DNA of 64,000 nucleotides from Clitopilus passeckerianus (lineage: Eukaryota; Basidiomycota; Agaricomycetes; Agaricales; Entolomataceae). The notes below the pieces were generated by a model. It saw only the letters and a program-made list of their open reading frames with translations. It searched no databases and was not told the DNA's origin. The DNA lies in assembly GCA_944990035.1 (NCBI GenBank), contig CALYLX010000067.1:124001-188000 (forward strand), read 5' to 3'. Below, in pieces: positions 46,066 through 56,839 of the stretch. The position numbers were made by a program, and so were the translations under genes. Position 1 is the first letter of the stretch; each line of letters starts with the position of its first letter.

Positions 46066-47118
46066 ATGTCCTCAACCAAGGAAGAAGGTACGCCCGATTG
46101 TATCTCATCCCTCCTTTTCCTTGAACGGATATTTACAGCGGTAGCCTGCACTTTCAAGCACCAACAGCCGGTGGCGGAGAAGGAGACCGTCTCTACAGTC
46201 AAGGTCTCACTTGATCCGACCATTCTTTCGCCAGCAGGTTCACAGAAAGCCGAGTGCGAGCTTCTTCAAACTGTCGTCGAAGAAAATGTTTCAGCGGGCA
46301 CCTCGGGACGTACAATTGCAGACGCTCTCACACTGTCTGAGAGGGATGATCTCAACCAAGACCGCTTCGGGAAGGTCACGCAAGGATGGAACAAAGTCAG
46401 AAATATTGAATATAGGCGAAAGGAAGACGCGGGCAATATCGTGCTGTTACCTACTTATCCAAATCGTTGCGTTTCTTACATCCTACTTCAGGCTCTCCTT
46501 AAAGGAATTCAAGACCAGGAAGTTAGTATCTTGGCGCTAAAGGAGGAAATAAAGGCAATTCAGGAGGAAACGAAGGCAATTAAGGACGAAAGGAAGGCCA
46601 ACCAGGAGATAATGATGAAGTGGCAAGCAGAATCGCTCATACTTGATGGTAAGCTGTAATCTTCTAGATTCTGGACAGCAGCTTACCCACTTGCGAAGCC
46701 ACGGACGACTTCATCTGGCGAGAACACCTGGAAGCACATCGAGAAAGCTTGCTACAATATGGCATCAGTTCTTGTGAGAATCACGCAGGCTTTTTGTGGG
46801 CATATGGCTTACGATGATTTAGTTTGGGACTTGTACCATGTGTCGAAAAAAGATCGCGTTCTGGCGAGCAAGAAAAAACTTGCTCAAAGTGTCCTTCTAA
46901 GCGTAGAAGAGAGCGTTACCAAAGTTGCTACAACGTTCCTGGAGAAGAAGACGTTGGTTGTGGATGACTGTACATGGATAACACCTCCCAGGGTTACGCA
47001 GGATTGCATTCTAGAGTGCCTGAATGAGGTTTTCCCTCCCATTAGGACACCTCCACTTGATCGCCTGTTTGAATATATAAAAGCGAAGTCGCTCAGCTTG
47101 CAAAATGACTTGGCATAA
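46066..47118 (+). CDS. Hypothetical coiled-coil protein with one in-frame TAA or ultra-short intron
   Basis: Two open frames in the same register, 46066-46656 and 46660-47118, are separated only by TAA at 46657-46659. The first part ends in a strongly charged heptad-like coiled coil (LALKEEIKAIQEETKAIKDE). The second part reads like normal protein (AYPLAKPRTTSSGENTWKHI then SVLVRITQAFCG). A GTAAGC donor two codons before the stop and CAG acceptors 30 or 33 nt later would remove the TAA without changing frame and give about 340 residues. This is shorter than typical fungal introns, so a recent nonsense mutation is the alternative. The family is unknown. tRNA-like elements lie on both sides. 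The start is the first ATG of the open frame. Confidence 0.6.
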
Positions 47119-47316
47119 AATTGTCATCACGTATTCATTTTCTTTCCTTCATATAATTTGAATCTGCAAGGTCTACGCGATGAAAACTCTTGATTGGATG
47201 AATACCGGCGACATGGTCTGACGTTCCTGTGTATCGTTTGGTTGTACTGGGTACAACGTGCCCTACACACGTTCAAGATCAAGGTGATTACCGTGATATG
47301 AAGCCAATATGAAGAC

Positions 47317-47374
47317 GTGGTGACTCAGTGGCTTAGATCGTCGACTGGCACGGTGGGATCGAACCCAACACCAT
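47317..47374 (+). other. Short tRNA-like element
   Basis: GTGGTG/CACCAT ends pair with one wobble. An A-box-like TGACTCAGTGGC and a B-box-like GGGATCGAACCC follow. Only 58 nt long, so it lacks most of an anticodon arm. A more degenerate relative (CGGTGGTTCAGCAGTCTAGATCG) begins near 47465. Confidence 0.35.
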
Positions 47375-47676
47375 CATGCGGATGTAACATGACCTGTAAC
47401 TATTTTGATAACATCTGGTTGTTGGTGCCCTCTATTCAAGGTTTGATCAAGGTGAATGAAAACCGCGGTGGTTCAGCAGTCTAGATCGTCAACTAATGAG
47501 ATGATCTTGGAGCTGTTTCAGCTTCAGAGCTATCCACCTCCTCTGTTCCAGAGTGGATCTGTTTTTAAATCAAAGTGTAGATGGCTTCCATTCAGTCAAG
47601 TCGAAATCTACTAATATGGCGTTCTCATTTCAATTGAAACGCTCACACAACGCGAGGCGGATCGGGAGTCGGAGGC

Positions 47677-47752
47677 TGGGCACACATGCGACGTGCATGG
47701 TCAAGTGGTCAGTCGTAGTAAACCATTGCTGGGTTCGACCCCCGTGTCTAAA
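47677..47752 (+). other. tRNA-like element, family beta copy 1
   Basis: Shares the leader ACATGCGACG, the A-box ATGGTC(A/T)AGTGGTCA and the B-box CTGGGTTCGA(C/A) with copies at 49274 and 49650. It is shorter between the boxes than those copies. Confidence 0.35.
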
Positions 47753-47801
47753 CGAACAATTCGAATCTCTTCCATCAAATTTTGATAGTTCTCTGCGAAC
47801 A

Positions 47802-47886
47802 AGGGTCCGATAGCTCAGTGGTTTAGACCGTCAAGGTCGAAACCTGTAACGAGTCCGTGAAAGTTGGGATCGATTCCAACGATCCT
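47802..47886 (+). other. tRNA-like element, family alpha copy 2
   Basis: AGGGTC/GATCCT ends pair with one wobble. A-box ATAGCTCAGTGG, an inner AGGT-CGAA-ACCT hairpin in place of a normal anticodon arm, and a T-arm GTTGG/CCAAC with an eight-base loop GATCGATT. Confidence 0.4.
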
Positions 47887-47889
47887 ATT

Positions 47890-49270
47890 CGTCAATCCAT
47901 GCATGCATTTTTTGGCAGTGTCGTTCTTGAACGAAATCAAAGATTCGCCGGGTTGTAACCCGTGCAGCTAGCTTTCTAGCCGTTCAACGATTCGGGCATC
48001 ATATTCATGGGCCCGACTTAAGGACCCAGTAATAGAGTTAGCGATCTTTTTGGTCTTATTTCCTCGCAATACATAGGCGTTGACACGGCAGAGCCGAATA
48101 TAGCTATAATTTTGCGATTTTAACACAATTTCGTACAATTATACTGTCGTCTCTACTAATGTAACTGCCTGTGATAATACCTACTTTATTAACCTTGAAA
48201 CGACGGCCAATATACCCAAAGAAACAGGCCTTTGAAGTCGTCAAAAGGCCTTGAAGTTGTATTCAAAGTCAGCTGATGACATCGCCGCGCGTCGGCTATG
48301 TCCGGACCGAGCTCTGTAGACTTCGAACCTCACGACTTCGAAAACCGGCTATGCCAAAAAGTAATAACCGGAAGTTTTGAAGTAGAATTTTCATTGAAGT
48401 GACTCACTCGGAAGCCAAGAAAACACGGCAGAGATATATTTAGAATACTAAAGATATCTTTGGACCGCTAACCGAGTACCCGCGCATCAATCCGCCGGTT
48501 GATTGCCATATTTGGTAATGCTACGCCTGGAATTCGTCAAAGTCGATTACTTTCGACGGATGTCCACCATATGCTCGTTTCTTGGCATTAAAACTTATAT
48601 TCCTATTCCTTTAACCTTTACCATAGATAGAAAGAGTTCCTTATATGTACCATGGTCTGTGCACGATTTCTGTAGTTATAAAAGCCTGTATATTTGGTAG
48701 AAGAAATGCAAGTACTCTATAGACGAGATTCAGCTATCCCAGGGTGTGATAAGCCTAGATTTCGTTGCGAGCGAACTTCTTAGAGTCAGACGACGCAATC
48801 CCAAGTGGTTTCGAAGTCTTTCTATTGATTACCGAGGGTTTTGATCTTACCGCCGCGTGAGATCGCATTTGTGTTCATTATAACGCAATATATTCATTTG
48901 AACCGCTACTTTACATTGCGAAGGCTATCTAATAGTCTACGTACTTGTGTGAAGTGTGATATTAGTTGTACTAAGCCTTGAATTGATTGGTGTTCGCACT
49001 TACCTTTCATTTCCCGACGCGCTCATCAGCGTATGCGAAATATGATGATGCGTCCAATACTTCACGCTGTAACATATACCATTCACGAGCGTCTCGTTTC
49101 CGTCTCTCTACATATGGCGTATTCGGCGTAGTTGCTGCATGTTCATAAAGTTTGAACGTCCGGGCTCGACTCCCAGCAAAACCTTCAGGTCATCCCATTT
49201 TTTCCTTGGGAGTCGTTTGATCTTTCTGCCGCCCTGTGTACCTGTGACATTCTTGTGCTGCCAAGATCGA
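47890..49270. other. AT-rich region without genes
   Basis: Visibly richer in A/T than its surroundings, with no open frame over about 65 codons and no recognised repeat ends. It is possibly decayed transposon sequence. Confidence 0.4.
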
Positions 49271-49273
49271 TAT

Positions 49274-49385
49274 GGGCAGACATGCGACGGCCATGGTCTA
49301 GTGGTCAATTACCAAATACATCATGCATGGTTGATCTCTGATCATGGCGGACCGTGCTGGGTTCGACTCCCATTTCCACATGGAA
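49274..49385 (+). other. tRNA-like element, family beta copy 2
   Basis: Contains GGGCAGACATGCGACGGCCA, then the A-box TGGTCTAGTGG and the B-box GCTGGGTTCGACTCCCA about 85 nt downstream. It is almost identical at both ends to copy 3 at 49650. Confidence 0.4.
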
Positions 49386-49410
49386 AATGCCAGATGATAT
49401 ATTTTGTCAA

Positions 49411-49500
49411 AAGGTCAGATAGCTCAGTAGTTTTGATCGAGCCAAAGATCGAAAACAGAATGAGTCCGTGAATTCGGTTGGGTTCGACTCCAACGACCTT
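49411..49500 (+). other. tRNA-like element, family alpha copy 3
   Basis: AAGGTC/GACCTT gives a perfect 6-bp acceptor-like stem. A-box ATAGCTCAGTAG and consensus B-box GGTTCGACTCC in a GTTGG/CCAAC arm. It is the best preserved alpha copy at its ends but 90 nt long and without a normal anticodon loop. Confidence 0.42.
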
Positions 49501-49649
49501 ACTTCAGGCAGAAATTCCAAAAAGTTTTCTTTCGTTGATATCCAATCTGGTTCTAAATCGCAAGATCCGCTGGACTACAAGTTCACCTTCTGGCAGCTGT
49601 TCCACGACAGTCATATGGGCAACCTCACCAAACACGCGAACAACCATAG

Positions 49650-49752
49650 GGGCAGACATGCGACGGCCATGGTCTAGTGGTCAATTACCAATTACATCGA
49701 GCGTGGTTAATCTCTAATCATGGCGGTGCTGGGTTCGAATCCCATCTCTGAA
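49650..49752 (+). other. tRNA-like element, family beta copy 3
   Basis: Same leader and A-box as copy 2, B-box GGGTTCGAATCCCA. It differs from copy 2 by scattered substitutions and a short deletion before the B-box. Confidence 0.4.
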
Positions 49753-49800
49753 CAGAGAATAGAGCGTCGAGTATGGCTGTTTTTGGTTGAAGATGCTAAC

Positions 49801-49892
49801 AAGGGTCCAATAACTCAGTGGGTTAGATCGTCGAGATCGAAACCTAGAATGCGCACAGTGCGAGAAAGTTGGGATCAGATCCAACGGCCTTA
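49801..49892 (+). other. tRNA-like element, family alpha copy 4
   Basis: Order and spacing repeat the beta-alpha pairs at 47677/47802 and 49274/49411: an alpha element follows each beta element after about 50 nt. The B-box is changed to GGGATCAGATCC. Confidence 0.38.
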
Positions 49893-50138
49893 CATAGTTT
49901 GGTTGGGATAGGGAAGTACCTGAAATATTTATTTTTTTCCCTTTGGCCGGTATCAAATTCGCAAATTCGACTCAAAGTTGAGTGATTTGCAGAGCTTCCA
50001 ATGAAACCAGATGACGCTCGTACAACCGGATGGTTTGATGCTGCGCTCATGGTTAGGGTAACACGTCAGCGCTTTCGACCATAGCGGTTTCTACGTGGTA
50101 GTCTGGTTGATCACCACGGTGAAGGATGCACACAGAAG

Positions 50139-50205
50139 TGAGGTGGCTCAGTGGGTTAGACCTCCTCAGCACAATTTGCAGGTGGCAGGTCGGTTCGAAC
50201 CCAGA
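50139..50205 (+). other. tRNA-like element
   Basis: A-box GGTGGCTCAGTGGGTTAGACC and B-box GGTCGGTTCGAACCC, 67 nt. Another A-box-like stretch (CATGGTTAGGGTAACACG) lies near 50050. Confidence 0.35.
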
Positions 50206-50306
50206 AAACATCATAATAACAATCCAGCTCTTTTTTTGGGAATCTTTTCGAGTCTCGTGTTATTCCCAAAACCTCACTCGATGATATATTGGAAGCCTCT
50301 CACAGA

Positions 50307-50413
50307 GTCGTATAGCGGTGTGGCAAAGTGGTCTGACGAGCTTATCATACGAAGCAATGCCGTAGTTATGCCAGCGCGATGGGATGTGTGGGTTCGATTC
50401 CCGGTTCTACGAT
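50307..50413 (+). other. Long tRNA-like element
   Basis: TCGTA (50308) pairs with TACGA (50408). The A-box is TGGCAAAGTGG and the B-box GGGTTCGATTCCCGG is perfect. At 107 nt it could be a tRNA with an intron or long variable arm, but the acceptor ends do not line up with the A-box in the usual way. Confidence 0.35.
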
Positions 50414-50998
50414 GCACAGTAGATCTGTAGGGTATGTCCAGAATTTCTCTTTTTTTTATTTAGCCACATACTTGACATTGACAAGGCGACAAATGGGTTG
50501 AAAAGGTTGAAGAAGCCGGAATGAACTGATGTCTTCGCTATATCTGAATACGAGGTCGGTGAATCAAGGATGGGATTGAGTAGATCGCCAGAGGAATTAA
50601 GGTACCGATCTAATCTAATCTTCTGTTATGAAACGAAGCAAGGGAAGCGAGGACTTCTTTTCGATCCTGGGTTCATGGTCAAAGTGACTCCTCGGCGTTT
50701 TCGCGTCTACAGAGTCAAGCCACCTCAAACCTCACTCTCCCCAACGGACAGCTTATGAGATATACCTCAAAATCAAAGTCGACGCGATGAAGACAGCAGA
50801 AAGCTCTAATTAGCTCGGGAGGGCCCTGTGGATGTGTCCATCAACCAAGGGCGCTTCCCTGACCCAACTAGTTCGCTTCCCTCTCCGGAAGCAAGCAAGA
50901 TGTCGTTCATATGAAACGTACCTGTCACGTCTCCCTCCCTTCTCCCTTGCTTTCTCTCTTCACCTAGTCTCTAACTCTTCACGATCGCAATCGATAGG

Positions 50999-53900
50999 AT
51001 GCCCCTCCCAAACATCCCACCCATCCCAAACATCACACCACCACCTCTCTCATCACTCGCGCGCACCCTCTCCTCCGACCCCGGGTCGACCGTCACATCG
51101 TACTTTTCCTCCCCAGGCCCGTCGTCGACGTCTACGGCTGTTGGGTCTCCCACCTCTCCCTCTGCCCCATCGCCGTTTGGTACATTATCGAGGTTATCGA
51201 GCTTAGCGTCGACATCGCCGACTGAGTTACTCAAGGCTAAAGTCAATGAAGCGGTTGGAGAGAGGATTGAGGAGGGGAGGGAGAGGGTTTTGGGTCGAGT
51301 GGTGGGGGAGGTTACGCCTTTGTTGGGTGGCAATAAGACTACGCGGGGGAGAGGAGGGGTAAGAAGAGGAGAAGAGGAGAGAGAGGATGAGAAACCGTGG
51401 GTTATGGTGGGGCAGGAGATGAAGCATATTGTTGGGTTGGCGGGGTATTCGGTGACGTACGTCATGCTTCTTTTCCTTCTTCCTTTCTCTCTTTCCTTCC
51501 CCTCCTTTCCTCCCATCCATTCTCCCTCCTCCCTCCTCTTACCCTCCCCTTCCTCTAAGTTTGACGAACGCACGCTAACCTCCTCCTCCCCGACAGCTCC
51601 CAACTCTTAACCCACTCAATCTACGTCGCACCGATAATCTCCCTCGGACATCTCTCCCTCCAGTCGCTCGCTGCTACGACGCTGGGGACTGTGGTGGTTA
51701 ACGTTACGGGGTTTAGTATCCTCAATGGGATGGTTACGGCGTTGGATGAGGTGTTGCCCAATCCGAATGAATCGAAGGGAGATGGAGAAGATGGCATGGA
51801 CGGGGAGATGGAAAGGGAGAAGAAGAAGAAAGAAGTGGGCGTTTGGGTGTGGAGGATGGGTGTTATTGTGGGGGCTGTTACTGTTGTAAGTTCCATGTCT
51901 TTCGCCCAGATCGTATTCTAGGCTAACCTTACCTCTAAGCCGATCCTCCTGACATGGCTCTCCGCCCCATCCCTCTTCCTCCTACTCAACCCAGAGCTGG
52001 ATGGGGAGGTTGTAAGGTTGGCGGGGACGTATTTGTGGTGGTATGCGTTGGGGTTGCCTGGTATGTCCGATCCGATGTTCCCATCTCTCGTCACTCTTGA
52101 ATACTAATGAAGCGTTTTTTGATAATGGAAAGCATACGCACTAACACTCCTCACCCGCCGCTACTTCGCCTCACTCGCTTTGGAATCGGTGGAGACGCAG
52201 ATCGCGGGGTATGCGAGTGGGGTTAATGTTGTTTTGAGTTGGGGCTTGGGTGCGTTTGGGTTTCTCGTTACGTCCTTGCTAGTTCTTTCGTTTTGTTTCC
52301 GTGCCACCTTCGATCTCCCTCCCCATCGCCTTACCTCCGAAATATTTCGCCATACTGTTATCGTGGTTGCCAGTCGTTTTATCTCCTTGCCATCTTCCAT
52401 TTCTCTCCTTCGTTCGCCTACCCCGCCTCCCAATTTTCGTTTCCCGCCTCTCGCCCCTCCACATTTCACATCACTTAAATTACTCGTTTCACCCCATATT
52501 CTCCTCCCATCTTCCTATCTCAAAACGGTTCACCGCACTAACACGCACTTGTGGTGTTAGCGAGTTTTTTTTCCCCTTCTCCTTGTCACTCCGTCCTTCC
52601 TCATCCTCGCTTTCGCCTCTCTCTGCTCTCTTTTTCCTCACCTCCTCTTCTTTTCAACCTCCCTCCCGTTTCCATAACCATTCGCCTCACTAATATCCTC
52701 TTACCGAGGCGGCGAGTTGTTTTCTCGTCTCCTCGTCGTTCCCTCTTCTACATATCATCTCCTCCTCACTCCTTTCCTTCCTCTCATTCCCCGTTTTGGC
52801 ATTCCTTTCACCTCGTTTCTTTGACATAAAGTAACCCTACTCTCGTCTCATTCTCGTTCGCGTTCGCGTCTCCCCACTTGATCACCCCTACTAACGCACT
52901 CCCATTTCACAGTCCACGGCCCGAAATCCCTCAACCTAGGATTCATCGGCGCCCCACTGTCAGCGGCTATATCGTACTGGACCATCGCCGTCTCTTCTTT
53001 ACTTTACATCCTTTTCCGGGTGGAACCCTCGCTCTGGCCGAGGCCTTTTGAAGAACTGCCGACGATACCAGTCCCAACAATTCCGGTACTGGGAGGTGAA
53101 GTGGGAGGTGAAGATACGGGAGGTCAGGAGGACGCCAGTGGTCCGGTGAGGAGAGGGAGCATATTACTCGATGCTGCTGAGGGGGTGGGGCAGTTGGGCG
53201 AGGCGCTGGTTAAAGAAACGAAGGAGGAGGTTGAGGCGTATTGGATGTTGATGAGGAGGGGGTTGGAGGGTGTTGGACATGAGGCGGCGAAGGGGTGGGG
53301 GAAGGAGGTTCCTAGTTTGGGTGTTGCTTTGTGAGTGGGAGTTATGTTTGAGTTTGCATTTCGTTCTTTCCTTCACGGCAACTATTTTCGAATCGTTTCG
53401 TCTGCGTCGAGCCTTCTTTCCATCTTCCCCTTCCTCAACGGTAGCCTACATATCATGCTTCCTCTTCTTCTCTTCTTCTCGACTTCGACTCTGTTCTGCG
53501 TGCTGTCGCGTACTCCATCACTTTCTCCTCCTTGCTTCCTTATCGTTCACTTTGTCCTTATCTTTCTTTCTCCTCATCTCTCTCCCCTCTCTCCTTCCGA
53601 GTCCGAGGTACTAACCACCTCCCACTATCCTTAGACTCGGGCCAGTCGCAATGGGCACGCAATCAGTACTCCTCGCCACGGCGTCGATATTCGCGCAGAT
53701 ATGGATCGGATTTGGAGGTGTTGCGAAGGCGCGGTGCGTTCCGTATCTCCCTGTCTCCCCTTCATTTCCTCCTCTTCACCTCGAAATCAATGCTAATCAA
53801 CCTCACGACAAATAGGATCCAACACCTCCTTTCATCAAACAAACACAAACGGGCCCGGATAGGAACACTGCTCTCCATCGCGACGGCTATTGGAGTCTCG

Positions 53901-54532
53901 TGGTGCACGATGTGTTTGGTATTGGCGGGTCCGGGGAAGGTGAGGGAGGCGTGGGCGGGGGTGTTTACTGGGGATGAAGGTATGGTATTCCATTTATCAT
54001 TACAGTTACGTAGTTGAGAAGATTCGCTGACTCACAAATGAACAGACGTCCTCATCCTAACAACGTCCCTCCTCCCTCTGATGGGTCTCGTACATATCGC
54101 GGATTCGGTCGTGCATATTACGAGTGGGATACTCATGGGTGCACGTGCTGGGTCTGGCTCTACCTCGAGTTCTCGACCTGTATCTAACGAGGGTGAAGCC
54201 ACTGGTGATGACGGGAGTAGCACGAGCAGCGGAATGTGGGGCGGCTTGATACTCACCAGGTACGTTTCTCTCCTCTCCTCTCTATGACATCCAACTAACT
54301 CCTTCTTTCCCCCCTCTCTATGATACACAGCGGCCTTCCAACCCTCTCCCTCCCACTCGGCCTCTACCTCGCCTTCTCACCGCACTTCAGGCTTGGCCTG
54401 GCGGGGCTTTGGGCTGGGACGTTGGTTGCGCTCGTTGGAGCTGGTTTGAGTGGGGTGTGGGCGTGTTGGAGGGGTGTAGGCGTTGGTGTTGGTGTTGGGA
54501 GGGAAGGGACGAGAGGTAGGCGACTGGGTTGA
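50999..54532 (+). CDS. MATE family efflux transporter
   Basis: Nine exons (50999-51456, 51597-51885, 51940-52060, 52133-52249, 52913-53330, 53635-53733, 53816-53979, 54046-54259, 54331-54532) join in frame to 693 residues. A 150-residue Ser/Pro-rich cytoplasmic N-terminus precedes a MATE core: LAATTLGTVVVNVTGFSIL, then TALDEVLPN, GFIGAPLSAAISYWT and MGTQSVLLATASIFAQI. About twelve hydrophobic segments are expected. An unusual hydrophilic, Gly/Glu-rich insert of about 100 residues (exon 5) sits in the middle and a second, Ser-rich one in exon 8. MATE proteins export drugs, toxins or metabolites by H+ or Na+ antiport. Neighbouring oxidoreductases suggest it could export their product. Intron 4 is 663 nt, about ten times the local norm, and pyrimidine-rich. 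Confidence 0.85.
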
Positions 54533-54698
54533 AGAAGATGAAGATACGAGTGCAACTTCGTAGTCTAGGTGTGTTCGTAGATTCGTATCATGTGGTATGA
54601 CTCAACAATGACTGTTCTGCATCAATCGGATATTGCGGCCGAATGGATTTTTCGCGTTTTGGTTTCATCAATTACTGGCATGGTCGTGAGGAATCCAA

Positions 54699-54731
54699 GC
54701 CACGATGGTCTAGCGGTATCACCGTCGTGGC
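54699..54731 (+). other. A-box hairpin (tRNA-like 5' remnant)
   Basis: GCCACGA pairs with TCGTGGC (7 bp) around a D-arm-like GGT/ACC stem whose loop carries the A-box TGGTCTAGCGG. It is an acceptor-plus-D-arm structure only 33 nt long. Confidence 0.4.
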
Positions 54732-54818
54732 ATTATAATTGCGAATGAATCTTTTTCGATACGACTTCCGCATTGTCAGCTTTGCATGATGGATTCCCGA
54801 TTCTGAGCTTCACAAGCT

Positions 54819-54842
54819 ACGACGGCCTAGTGGTACCGTCGT
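54819..54842 (+). other. A-box hairpin (tRNA-like 5' remnant)
   Basis: ACGACGG pairs with CCGTCGT (7 bp, perfect) around a ten-base loop CCTAGTGGTA, so the A-box forms part of the stem and the loop. No matching T-arm follows. Confidence 0.38.
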
Positions 54843-55196
54843 CATGTCTTTGGTCAGCAGAGGTTGGTTGCTTCAAATACAGCTTCCTCTATAAGGTGGA
54901 GAATAGTCTTTTAGCAACTCTCAGTAAGATTTCTACCACAGGAATGGTGGGTATTTAAGGAACAGTTGTCTCATTTTTCCTTTGCTGTGAGCTTATTCTC
55001 ACCATGGAGCTCTGAGGACATGGCGGGCTGGGAAAGATCTGCAAGTGAACGGTTGCCCTGGTTGAGTATATCGATCGTCAACTACGCAAGCCATAGCGGT
55101 TCATGGTTCCTTCGTACATCAGCCGTTTCCGATGATGAGCAGAGGTGCGTATCTTCATGACCAAACTTCTCTGTGCCACAATCTACCTAACGATAC

Positions 55197-56291
55197 CTAC
55201 TGTCCATCAGGGAGATTGGGAAGAGGGAAGTCTTTCTGCATTGCTCCAGTCTGTAACGAGGAATCATATTATATTCATATGCTGACAGAAATGAGAAGGA
55301 ACGACGTACGTAATGTCGGAAATGGACCGTTTTTCCGACCCCCGTAATCTCGTTTACTTCTTCCTGGGTGAGCAGACCGTCAGGCAAATAAGCGATCTCT
55401 GCCAATTGCTTGATGCGGTCGTGATTCCCGCTAGCCGTAACCGCAACCACACCTTGAGCCTTCGTCCAAAGGAGGAGAACAGTTGCAAGGTCAACTGGTT
55501 TCCCAGTATCCTTGGATAGTCGCAGCGCGATCTTCTCAAGGACAGGTTTGAGAGGGCCACCAGGGTGGCGAAGGATAGGGGTGAGAGGGCCGAAGGCTTG
55601 AGTGACTATCCCGTGTTCAGCGCGGATCTTAAGTACGGGCTCGAGGTGGACGAGGAGATAGGGATGATACTCGATCTACGTCATAAATAAGCATGTGGAT
55701 TGAAGAGTAGTAATTTGACCATACCTGGTTGACGACAGGTTTATACTTCGCTCCCTCCAGGATTGTTTGAAGATCCTGAGGACGGAAGTTACTGACGCCA
55801 ATACTCTTTAGCTTCCCTTCGTCCTTGAGTTGCTCGAAAGTCTTCCACAGTATCTTCTGGCTTTCTGCACCACCTGGAGCGATGAAAGGGTTATGAATGA
55901 GATAGAGGTCGGGAATAAACCCCAGTTTCTCTAATGAGGTCTCCACGGATGCCCGAATAGTCTCATAGGTCACTGGTTCGTTTGCGGGGAGCTTCCAGAC
56001 TAGACAATATTCAAGCATTAGAACATTCTATCCGAATCATATAGAACACTCACTTTTACTGGTCACGTAAATCCGTTCCTTCGGAATCTTGGATTGAGCT
56101 ACCACCTCCCCTGTAGCGCTTTCTGTCTTGTAGATCTGAGCTGTATCGATATGACGAATTCCAGCCTCGAGAGCGATGTTCCCGGACTCTACTGGTGTAT
56201 CATTAGCAGTACCAGTCCCGTTTCCCCAGCCAAGCCAAGGAATGCTGGTACCGTCAAGGAGTTTGAAGTATGCCTGTTGCGTGCCAGACAT
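55197..56291 (-). CDS. Aldo-keto reductase
   Basis: Four exons (56291-56054, 55999-55725, 55675-55310, 55250-55197) encode 310 residues, normal for the family. The catalytic tetrad is complete: D49 and Y54 in GIRHIDTAQIYKTE, K79 in IYVTSK, H115 in PDLYLIHNP. The cofactor-side motif SIGVSNF is present. The C-terminus (FRHY, then DFPLPNLPDGQ in the last exon) is reached by splicing a GTACGT donor. These enzymes reduce aldehydes or ketones with NADPH in the cytosol; the substrate cannot be told from sequence. It is transcribed toward the MATE gene and away from the FAD oxidase at 56840-58593, in the same direction as that oxidase. The start ATG matches the usual family N-terminus closely. Confidence 0.9.
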
Positions 56292-56322
56292 GGTGGTTTG
56301 GAGAAGACAGGTTGATTAGTCG

Positions 56323-56330
56323 ATTATAAA
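56323..56330 (-). promoter_or_regulatory. TATA-like box of the aldo-keto reductase gene
   Basis: TTTATAAT on the minus strand, about 32 nt upstream of the start codon. If used, the leader is very short. Confidence 0.35.
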
Positions 56331-56839
56331 GCACACTTCAGCTCCATGTCAAAACAATTACTCACTAAGCACTAGTCATTCCTTATTCATTCCTTGCCCA
56401 TTCGTGTGGAGAGAATCACGACATAGTGCATTGAACTCATGCATGCATCACGAAAGATGCCAAATACTGAGTCGAATTGAGGTGCGGGCGCGGTGCGCGT
56501 GACATCCACGATTCAGGAACTTGGGCGGAAGCCGAGGTCGTTTTACGAGTGACGAGCTCATTGAGTCCGTTTTAAGTGGCCATTTAACGATCCTGAACTG
56601 ATAAGAGCAATAACAGGGACACATGACCATCTATCAAAGCCCACGAACTATTTTTAACCCAATGGGTGGTTCAAAACGAAGGAATCACGGGCACGGATGT
56701 CCGAGCTTGGGAATCGGGAAGCTCTTGGTTTCCAGCGACCAAAAGTGAGCAGTTCCATGTTAAAACACGAAATTGAGGCATAAATAGATTTAATTGGTTC
56801 TGTTATACACAGGAATATCAACCCAAAAAGATACATAAA

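Noticed and set aside
49274..49500. Calling the alpha and beta elements functional tRNA genes
   Set aside because: No element has all of a 7-bp acceptor stem, a standard D-arm, a seven-base anticodon loop with T33 and a seven-base T-loop.
52161..52829. Several frames of 80-130 codons inside the MATE gene
   Set aside because: They lie in the long pyrimidine-rich intron and consist almost only of Ser, Leu, Pro and Phe.
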